Shown one piece after another: positions 58,753 through 64,000 of a stretch of DNA of 64,000 bases (within the stretch, counting starts at the first letter, position 1; every line of letters starts with the position of its first letter). The position numbers and the translations under genes are program-made. Origin of the DNA: an uncultured bacterium (GTDB lineage Bacteria; Bacteroidota; Bacteroidia; Bacteroidales; Rikenellaceae); contig CAJMNH010000005.1 in the NCBI GenBank assembly GCA_905214725.1, positions 129,543 through 193,542 on the forward strand, in the 5' to 3' direction. Under the pieces are notes generated by a model. That model did no database searches. It was not told the origin of the DNA and was given only the letters and a program-made list of their open reading frames with translations.

Positions 58753-59754
58753 CTATTTCATCGCCTGCTCGACGGCAACCGCAACGGCCACCGTGGCGCC
58801 GACCATGGGATTGTTGCCCATGCCGAGGAAGCCCATCATCTCCACGTGTGCGGGAACCGACGACGAACCGGCGAACTGAGCGTCCGAGTGCATACGGCCC
58901 ATCGTGTCGGTCATACCGTAGGAAGCGGGACCGGCCGCCATGTTGTCGGGATGCAGCGTACGGCCCGTGCCGCCGCCCGAAGCGACCGAGAAATACCGCT
59001 TGCCGGCCAGTACGCGCTCCTTCTTGTAAGTACCGGCAACCGGGTGCTGGAAGCGGGTGGGATTCGTCGAGTTGCCCGTGATCGAAACGTCCACGTCCTC
59101 TTTCCACATCACGGCCACGCCCTCGCGCACGTCGTCGGCGCCGTAGCAGCGAACCTTGCCGCGCAGACCCGTCGAATAGGGAATCTCCTTGACGATCGCC
59201 AGATCGCCCGTGTAGTAGTCGAACTTGGTCTGCACGTACGTGAAACCGTTGATGCGTGAAATGATCTGTGCGGCGTCCTTGCCCAGACCGTTCAGAATCA
59301 CGCGCAGCGGATTCTTACGCACCTTGTTGGCCATCTCGGCGATCTTGATGGCGCCTTCGGCCGCGGCGAACGACTCGTGGCCGGCCAGAAAGGCGAAACA
59401 CTGCGTCTCCTCGCGCAGCAGACGCGCGGCCAGATTACCGTGACCGATACCCACCTTGCGGTCGTCGGCCACCGATCCGGGGATGCAGAATGCCTGCAAT
59501 CCCTCGCCGATCGCCTCGGCGGCGTCGGCGGCGTTCTTGCAGCCCTTCTTGACAGCGATGGCCGCGCCTACGACATAGGCCCATTTGGCGTTCTCGAAGC
59601 AGATCGGCTGCGTCTCCTCGCACATCTTGTAGGGATCCAGTCCCTTCGCCGAGCAGATCGCCTTCGCGTCCTCCACGCCGTTTATCCCGTACTGAGCAAG
59701 TACAGCGTTGATTTTATCAATTCTGCGCTCGTAGCTTTCAAACAAACTTGCCAT
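58753..59754 (-). CDS. GGGtGRT-family protein
   Basis: This 333-aa protein belongs to the family named after its motif, present here as VASGGGTGRTLHPDNMA near residue 265. It begins MASLFESYERRIDKINAVLAQYGI and contains IGHGNLAARLLREETQCFAFLAGHESFAAAEGAIKIAEMANKVR and a C-terminal VPAHVEMMGFLGMGNNPMVGATVAVAVA. No signal peptide or membrane segment is seen, so it should be cytoplasmic. The biochemical role of the family is not established. It is encoded 34 bases downstream of an iron-sulfur scaffold-like gene, and this pairing suggests a shared metal- or redox-related function. Confidence 0.9.
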   Translation of the reverse strand: MASLFESYERRIDKINAVLAQYGINGVEDAKAICSAKGLDPYKMCEETQPICFENAKWAYVVGAAIAVKKGCKNAADAAEAIGEGLQAFCIPGSVADDRKVGIGHGNLAARLLREETQCFAFLAGHESFAAAEGAIKIAEMANKVRKNPLRVILNGLGKDAAQIISRINGFTYVQTKFDYYTGDLAIVKEIPYSTGLRGKVRCYGADDVREGVAVMWKEDVDVSITGNSTNPTRFQHPVAGTYKKERVLAGKRYFSVASGGGTGRTLHPDNMAAGPASYGMTDTMGRMHSDAQFAGSSSVPAHVEMMGFLGMGNNPMVGATVAVAVAVEQAMK

Positions 59755-59788
59755 ATCTTAATCTCTTATTATTCGGTTAAACAACGCA

Positions 59789-60481
59789 TTACTCGTGACG
59801 CGGGTCGATATACTTCTTGGCCTCGGCGAAACGACCGTAGCAGCCCTTCGCCTTTTCGAGCGCCTCCTTGGGATCGATGCCCTTCTTCACGAAATCCATG
59901 AATTTACCCAGATGCACGAACTCGTAGCCGATCACCTCGTCGTTCTCGTCGAGCGCCATGCGGGTGCAGTAACCCTCGGCCATTTCGAGGTAGCGGACGC
60001 CTTTGGCCAGCGTGCCGAACATCGTGCCGACCTGACTGCGCAGACCCTTGCCCAGATCCTCGAGCGAAGCGCCGATGACCAGACCGCCCTCCGAAAAGGC
60101 CGACTGCGTACGACCGTAAACGATCTGTTTGAACAACTCGCGCATGGCGGTGTTGATTGCGTCGCAGACCAAGTCGGTGTTGAGCGCTTCGAGGATGGTT
60201 TTACCCGGCAGCACCTCCGACGCCATGGCGGCCGAATGCGTCATGCCCGAGCAGCCGATCGTTTCGACGAGCGCCTCCTGAATGATGCCGTCCTTGACGT
60301 TGAGCGTCAACTTGCAGGCACCCTGCTGAGGCGCGCACCAACCCACGCCGTGCGTCAAACCCGAGATATCCTTGATCTCCTTGGCTACAACCCACTTGCC
60401 CTCCTCGGGAATCGGTGCGGACTGGTGATTTGCACCCTTCTTAACGCAACACATCTGTTGCACTTCGTGTGAATAAATCAT
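59789..60481 (-). CDS. NifU-like iron-sulfur cluster scaffold-related protein, partner of GGGtGRT protein
   Basis: This 230-aa cytoplasmic protein resembles the NifU/IscU N-terminal fold. Cysteines that could bind a cluster occur in MCCVKKG (11, 12), GVGWCAPQQGAC (about 49 and 55), ETIGCSGMTHSAAMASEVLPGKT (about 77) and DLVCDA (about 105). The ALVETIGCSGMTHSAAMA segment corresponds to the scaffold cysteine loop. The second half (about 120-230) is unlike IscU and ends in CYGRFAEAKKYIDPRHE. It is the first gene of a two-gene operon with the GGGtGRT gene. Its role is unproven, with cluster assembly or electron transfer most likely. Confidence 0.85.
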   Translation of the reverse strand: MIYSHEVQQMCCVKKGANHQSAPIPEEGKWVVAKEIKDISGLTHGVGWCAPQQGACKLTLNVKDGIIQEALVETIGCSGMTHSAAMASEVLPGKTILEALNTDLVCDAINTAMRELFKQIVYGRTQSAFSEGGLVIGASLEDLGKGLRSQVGTMFGTLAKGVRYLEMAEGYCTRMALDENDEVIGYEFVHLGKFMDFVKKGIDPKEALEKAKGCYGRFAEAKKYIDPRHE

Positions 60482-60531
60482 AACCGTTAAATTTTATTGA
60501 ATTTCGTTGAACGTGTAACTGTATTCCGTCG

Positions 60532-60539
60532 CAAAGGTA
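60532..60539 (-). promoter_or_regulatory. -7 promoter box of the scaffold-GGGtGRT operon
   Basis: The minus strand reads TACCTTTG, 51 bases before the ATG at 60481. No clear -33 match. Confidence 0.5.
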
Positions 60540-60616
60540 GTAAATTTGTTCGGTTCCCGCCATAGAAAACGACGATTTTTCACTAATTTCGCCCCCGTAA
60601 CAAACCTGTCGCAACG

Positions 60617-61120
60617 TTGGAATTTCACCCCGCAACCGCAGCCGATCTGACCGCCGTCCTCCGCCTTGTCGCACAGGGGCGCGCCGCGCTCGCCCGACGG
60701 GGCGTCGACCAGTGGCAGGACGGCTACCCTTCGCAGGAGGTGATCCTGCGCGATCTACGGCGCGGCGACGGCCGCATCGTACGCTCGGACGGCGCGACGG
60801 CAGCCTATGCCGCCTTCGTTTTCGACGGAGAGCCGGCCTACGACCGGCTCGAAGAGGGCCGCTGGGCCGACGACGGCCCCTATGTGGCGGTGCACAGACT
60901 GGTCGTGGGCGACGACTTCGCCCGCAGGGGCATCGCCGCCGCCCTGCTGCGCGAAGCCGCCCGCGAGGCGCGGGCGCGCGGCATCCGTTCTTTTCGGATC
61001 GACACGCATCCCGACAACGACTACATGCGCGCACTGCTCGCGAAGGAGGAATTCGCCTACCGAGGCAAGGTGTGGTACGAAGCCCTGCGGCTAGCCTACG
61101 AGAAACCGATCTTCGGTTGA
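60617..61120 (+). CDS. GNAT-family N-acetyltransferase
   Basis: This 167-aa acetyltransferase has a typical GNAT N-terminus (EFHPATAADLTAVLRLVAQG). The acetyl-CoA loop is RLVVGDDFARRGIAAALLREAAREARARGI near residues 94-123, and FRIDTHPDNDYMRALLAKEEFAYRG near the end is common among Bacteroidetes GNATs. The acceptor substrate is unknown. No ATG fits the family start; TTG at 60617 is the likely initiation codon, placing the first residue two positions before FHPATA. It is transcribed alone and divergent from the Fe-S scaffold operon. Confidence 0.85.
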   Translation: MEFHPATAADLTAVLRLVAQGRAALARRGVDQWQDGYPSQEVILRDLRRGDGRIVRSDGATAAYAAFVFDGEPAYDRLEEGRWADDGPYVAVHRLVVGDDFARRGIAAALLREAAREARARGIRSFRIDTHPDNDYMRALLAKEEFAYRGKVWYEALRLAYEKPIFG

Positions 61121-61272
61121 CCCGTCGCCGGCCGATCCTCCGCTTCCGCGGAATCCCGCCCGCTTGTCTGCGGCGAACTCAGCTGCCGTCGTTCCGCAAC
61201 AGAGCAGCAATCCCCCTCGGAGCACGCAATCGCTTCGTGCAAATCGGCCTGTGAACTAAAAAGGCTGAGATA
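61121..61272. other. Intergenic DNA upstream of the BACON lipoprotein promoter
   Basis: I see no gene or clear terminator between the GNAT stop and the next promoter. Confidence 0.35.
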
Positions 61273-61304
61273 TTTGAAAATTCAGCCGACTTTTTCTATC
61301 TTTA
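61273..61304 (+). promoter_or_regulatory. Promoter of the two-BACON lipoprotein gene
   Basis: TTTG (61273-61276), a 20-base spacer and TATCTTTA (61297-61304). The start near 61311 gives a leader of about 83 bases. Confidence 0.65.
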
Positions 61305-61319
61305 ATTCGACTTTTTGAC

Positions 61320-61378
61320 GATAGTCGTTCCGCCGTACCGACTATCCTTTTTATCAGCGTACCCCAACAGCAGGGTAC
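61320..61378 (+). promoter_or_regulatory. Two leader hairpins before the BACON lipoprotein gene
   Basis: GATAGTCG (61320-61327) pairs with CGACTATC (61339-61346) and is followed by CTTTTT, a weak terminator-like element. GTACCC (61359-61364) pairs with GGGTAC (61373-61378), ending 15 bases before the ATG, and could mask the ribosome-binding region. Confidence 0.5.
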
Positions 61379-61393
61379 AATAACCTAAACGCT

Positions 61394-62884
61394 ATGAAAC
61401 GAAACTGTTTACGCTCCGTTTTACCCTGTCTGCTTTTGGCATGCGGTTTCATCTCGTGCAGTGACGACGACAATCCGGCTCCGGCAACCATTCTCGTGAA
61501 ACCCGCCGAAGGACTCGTATTCGAAGCCGAAGGCGGTACGCAGCGACTGATCGTGGAAGCCCAAGGCGCCGAGTGGACGGCTCAGAAGAGCGATGCGTGG
61601 ATCACGCTCTCGTCCGATGCGTCCGCGAACCGGATCGACGTAACCGTCGGCCCGTGCGACAATACGCAAGGCCGCAACGGCGAAATCACCGTGCTGGGGG
61701 GGGGTGCGGAACCCGTCGTGGTGAAGATTACGCAGAAAGGAGTGGTTCCCACGCTGACGGTCTCCCCAACGCAACTGGATTTTGACGACCCCGATGCGGC
61801 TTACAAGATCATCGAAGTCACCGCTTCGCATGTCGAATGGCAGATCGAGGAACCTGCCCAGAAGTGGATCGGGGCCGAAGCCGACCGCGAAGCCGGAACG
61901 ATCCGCGTCAGCGTAGAGGAAAATCCCGACAACGCCCCGCGCAACGGCAGTTTCCGCATTACGGGCGAGGGCGTGGAACCGATCGTCGTAAACGTTACAC
62001 AGCCACAGCACATCGATTTCTGGAGCCGCTCGATCGCCTACCGCATGGGCTATCGGGGAAAGGTGAAGAGCGTCGGCCGACATATCGACCTCATCAACAA
62101 CGACGGCGAACTGGAACTCTACGACCTGCAATTCGACATCCACGGCAACCTCACGCAGTTCACGCGCGAAGCGGATGCAATGACCGTCACGCTCGCCTAC
62201 GACGCCCAGAACCGGATCACCGAAATCGCGGCCAAAGCCGCCGAATACGATTTTTCGTTCCTACTGGAGTACGACGCGCACGGCAAATATATCCCCACGT
62301 TCGAACTCTTCGAGTATGATCTCGACGAGATGTTCCCTGTCGATTTCCGCGTATGGATGCCGTTTCTGATCAAGGATCTCGCCGCCGTGAACGTGCGCGA
62401 CAGGCTCATCCCCGAAAACAACCTCGACTATCGTTTCGCGGTGACGGGCGACAAGGCTTCGGTCGACGCCTACGATCCCGCGACCGGAGAGGTGTGGTAT
62501 CCCGAATATTATACGATCGACTTCGCCGGAAACTATCCGAGTCGTCTCGACAGCGAGGGCGAAGAATACGCTACCTACCAGATCGATGCGGCCAGCGGCA
62601 AGATCGTCGGGCAAACGATGGCCTCTTATTACGACATTCTTTTCGAACGATCGTTGGATCGCCGCAACACCATTTCGCGCGCCGTTTACGGCAACTTCGA
62701 CATTCGGGCCTCCTACAACGAGCAACTCGACATCGCATCGCGTACGGTCGTGCCCGACGATGAAATGGCCTCGCTCACCGCGACCTATCTGTACGACGAA
62801 ACGGGCAACTGGACCGAGGTCACGCTCAATTCCACCGTGCAGGCACCCATAACGGCCAGCCGAAAGATCACCTATTGGGAATAG
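61394..62884 (+). CDS. Lipoprotein with two BACON domains and an RHS-like C-terminal region
   Basis: This 496-aa lipoprotein has lipobox CGFISC (Cys at 22) followed by SDDD. Two BACON domains follow, at about 33-115 (EAEGGTQRLIVEAQGAEWTAQKSDAW) and 118-205 (LTVSPTQLDFDD), each ending in an I/V-T-Q strand. The C-terminal 280 residues contain YDLQFDIHGNLTQFT, LAYDAQNRITEI and TYLYDETGNWTEVTL, resembling RHS/YD-type repeats seen in Bacteroidetes lipoproteins. No catalytic motif is apparent. A G9 run encodes G102-G104 in the first BACON domain and is in frame. Probably a surface binding or adhesion protein. Confidence 0.85.
   Translation: MKRNCLRSVLPCLLLACGFISCSDDDNPAPATILVKPAEGLVFEAEGGTQRLIVEAQGAEWTAQKSDAWITLSSDASANRIDVTVGPCDNTQGRNGEITVLGGGAEPVVVKITQKGVVPTLTVSPTQLDFDDPDAAYKIIEVTASHVEWQIEEPAQKWIGAEADREAGTIRVSVEENPDNAPRNGSFRITGEGVEPIVVNVTQPQHIDFWSRSIAYRMGYRGKVKSVGRHIDLINNDGELELYDLQFDIHGNLTQFTREADAMTVTLAYDAQNRITEIAAKAAEYDFSFLLEYDAHGKYIPTFELFEYDLDEMFPVDFRVWMPFLIKDLAAVNVRDRLIPENNLDYRFAVTGDKASVDAYDPATGEVWYPEYYTIDFAGNYPSRLDSEGEEYATYQIDAASGKIVGQTMASYYDILFERSLDRRNTISRAVYGNFDIRASYNEQLDIASRTVVPDDEMASLTATYLYDETGNWTEVTLNSTVQAPITASRKITYWE
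61696..61704. repeat. G9 homopolymer inside the first BACON domain
   Basis: Nine G end codon 101 and form codons 102-104. At nine the gene is open. With eight a TGA appears within ten codons, and with ten a TGA appears about 30 codons later. Confidence 0.9.
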
Positions 62885-62900
62885 CACTCCCGACGCGCAG

Positions 62901-62937
62901 ACAGGAGGATTTCGAAAAGTCCTCCTGTTTGCTTTCG
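62901..62937 (+). terminator. Terminator after the BACON lipoprotein gene
   Basis: ACAGGAGGA pairs with TCCTCCTGT, followed by TTGCTTT, 17 bases after the stop. Confidence 0.75.
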
Positions 62938-62996
62938 GCCGCGGACACACACGACCTATCGCCCGCCGATCCGGCAAATTCCGAAATACGACACGA

Positions 62997-63650
62997 ATGG
63001 AAACGACCTACGCACACCTGCTCTTCGACCTCGACGGCACGCTGACCGACCCCATGGAGGGAATTACGCGGTCGGTACAATACTCCCTGCGCCACTTCGG
63101 CATCGAGGTGACCGACCTGCGCGAACTGACGCCCTTCATCGGGCCGCCGCTCAGCGACTCGTTCCGCGAATTCTACGGCTTCGACGGCGAACGTATTCCC
63201 GAGGCGATCCGCGTCATGCGCGAATATTTCAACGAACGGGGCTGGCGCGAGAACCGGCTCTACGACGGGATGCCGCAGCTGCTCGAACGGTTACAGAGCG
63301 CCGGCTACGAACTTGCGGTCGCCACCTCGAAACCGACCGTCTTCGCCCGACGCATTCTCGACTATTTCGATCTGGCACGCTATTTCTCCTGCGTGGGCGG
63401 CGCCGAACTGAACGGCGATCGGCAGGCCAAAGCCGAGGTGATCGCCTACGTACTGCAAGAGTTGGACATCGCCGATCCGGCAAGTTGTCTGATGATCGGC
63501 GACCGGCGTCACGACATCGCGGGAGCGACGACCGTCGGAATGGATTCGTGCGGCGTGCTGTGGGGATACGGCAGCCGCGAGGAGTTGACCGAAGCCGGAG
63601 CGACCCTTATCGTCGCCGATCTCGTCGAACTGGAACGGCTGCTGGTCTGA
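62997..63650 (+). CDS. HAD-family phosphatase, phosphoglycolate phosphatase-like
   Basis: This 217-aa haloacid dehalogenase-superfamily hydrolase has motif I FDLDGTLTDP (nucleophile D11, acid/base D13) and an alpha-helical cap (about 18-85, ITRSVQYSLRHFG). Motif II is AVATSKPT near 107, motif III lysine lies in RQAKAEV near 143, and motif IV is MIGDRRHDIAGA near 166. The closest known relatives by pattern are Gph/PGMB-type phosphatases acting on small phosphorylated metabolites. It is cytoplasmic and follows a terminator, so it is probably transcribed separately. Confidence 0.92.
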   Translation: METTYAHLLFDLDGTLTDPMEGITRSVQYSLRHFGIEVTDLRELTPFIGPPLSDSFREFYGFDGERIPEAIRVMREYFNERGWRENRLYDGMPQLLERLQSAGYELAVATSKPTVFARRILDYFDLARYFSCVGGAELNGDRQAKAEVIAYVLQELDIADPASCLMIGDRRHDIAGATTVGMDSCGVLWGYGSREELTEAGATLIVADLVELERLLV

Positions 63651-63800
63651 AGATGACCGAGAACCGTAACAATCCCCCGTTCCGCAAAGGTTTTCGCACA
63701 ACGAGAATTCTGCCGTGCGGATATTTTGCATCACCTTTCGGTGGCAAACGGCGGTAAAAGAAACCCTGCTGCGAATTCGGTGATTTGCTACGGGACTTTT
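63651..63800. other. Intergenic DNA after the HAD gene
   Basis: No gene or clear terminator is recognised before the repeat-like sequence that follows. Confidence 0.35.
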
Positions 63801-63864
63801 CCTACTCTTCTTCCGCCGTTTTCACAGAGCAACAGACTGACGCGTTAAAGTAACAGAAGTTGAT

Positions 63865-64000
63865 CCTCACGTCGGAGGGCCAAAGCGTCCTTCTCAGGAT
63901 GACAAAACAGAAACGGTCATTCCGAGCGGAGTGTAACGGAGCGCAGGAATCAACAACTTTTTCTTCTCTGCTTTTGGCTTGATCCAAAAGCAGCAAAAGA
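63865..64000. repeat. Probable dispersed intergenic repeat fragment
   Basis: The stretch contains TCCTTCTCAGGATGACA, then GTCATTCCGAGCGGAG (with a GGAATC end after an extra insertion) and CTTTTGGCTTGATCCAAAAG at the right edge. Such sequence recurs in many Bacteroidetes intergenic regions. Only one copy is visible and it runs to the window end, so repetitiveness is inferred from memory. A 64-codon minus frame across it is considered spurious. Confidence 0.4.

Overview
The window reads as a chromosomal segment of a gut-type Bacteroidales bacterium, most likely Alistipes or a close relative. The basis is GC-rich coding sequence, three SusC-type and two SusD-type genes, many Bacteroidetes promoters (TTTG or TTG, a spacer of about 20 bases, then TAnnTTTG), BACON-domain lipoproteins and DUF6377-type regulators. 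The genus is inferred, not shown. I found no rRNA, tRNA, CRISPR array, transposase or prophage gene.

Region by region (+ or - is the coding strand). 1-5150 (-): an ECF sigma factor, a FecR anti-sigma factor and a SusC transducer with an STN domain, running off the left edge; together a cell-surface signalling unit. 5605-11355 (-): one operon of a cytoplasmic Gfo/Idh/MocA oxidoreductase, TatA, a Tat-signal Gfo/Idh/MocA oxidoreductase, a DUF1080 lipoprotein, an exported sugar epimerase-like protein and TatC. It looks like a periplasmic 3-keto-sugar pathway packaged with its own exporter. 12105-21023 (+): PUL 1 (phosphoesterase, BACON-LamG lipoprotein, SusC, SusD). 21275-22933: a DUF6377-type membrane regulator. 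23233-32814 (+): PUL 2 (GLUG-like lipoprotein, SusC, SusD, phosphoesterase), followed by a second, paralogous regulator to 34642.

34639-42131: an HxlR regulator divergent from a DJ-1/PfpI protein, a DUF2798 membrane protein, a GH109 enzyme divergent from an N-acetylhexosamine kinase-like gene, and a DUF5723 outer-membrane protein with its lipoprotein partner. 42163-46083: a DeoR/GlpR regulator divergent from a GlpT-like antiporter, then an exported nucleoside hydrolase-like protein. 46084-58030: a MATE exporter overlapping a cytidylate-kinase-like gene, cysteine synthase, a GT2 glycosyltransferase, AsmA, EamA, a second MATE gene with a structured leader, and a Kef-type antiporter. 58073-64000: a small outer-membrane protein, the GGGtGRT / Fe-S-scaffold-like pair, a GNAT, a two-BACON lipoprotein, a HAD phosphatase and an intergenic repeat fragment.

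Three cross-window patterns stand out. (1) Four runs of exactly nine G (or C) lie inside four cell-envelope genes, while the next longest G/C run I saw is six. In each gene a one-base slip reaches a stop codon, so these are candidate phase-variation switches. (2) The promoters of PUL 1 and of the nucleoside hydrolase-like gene, 32 kb apart, share a LacI-type palindrome in the same position over the -7 box, implying one regulon with a repressor outside the window. (3) The whole Tat translocase is interleaved with its likely substrate and pathway genes.
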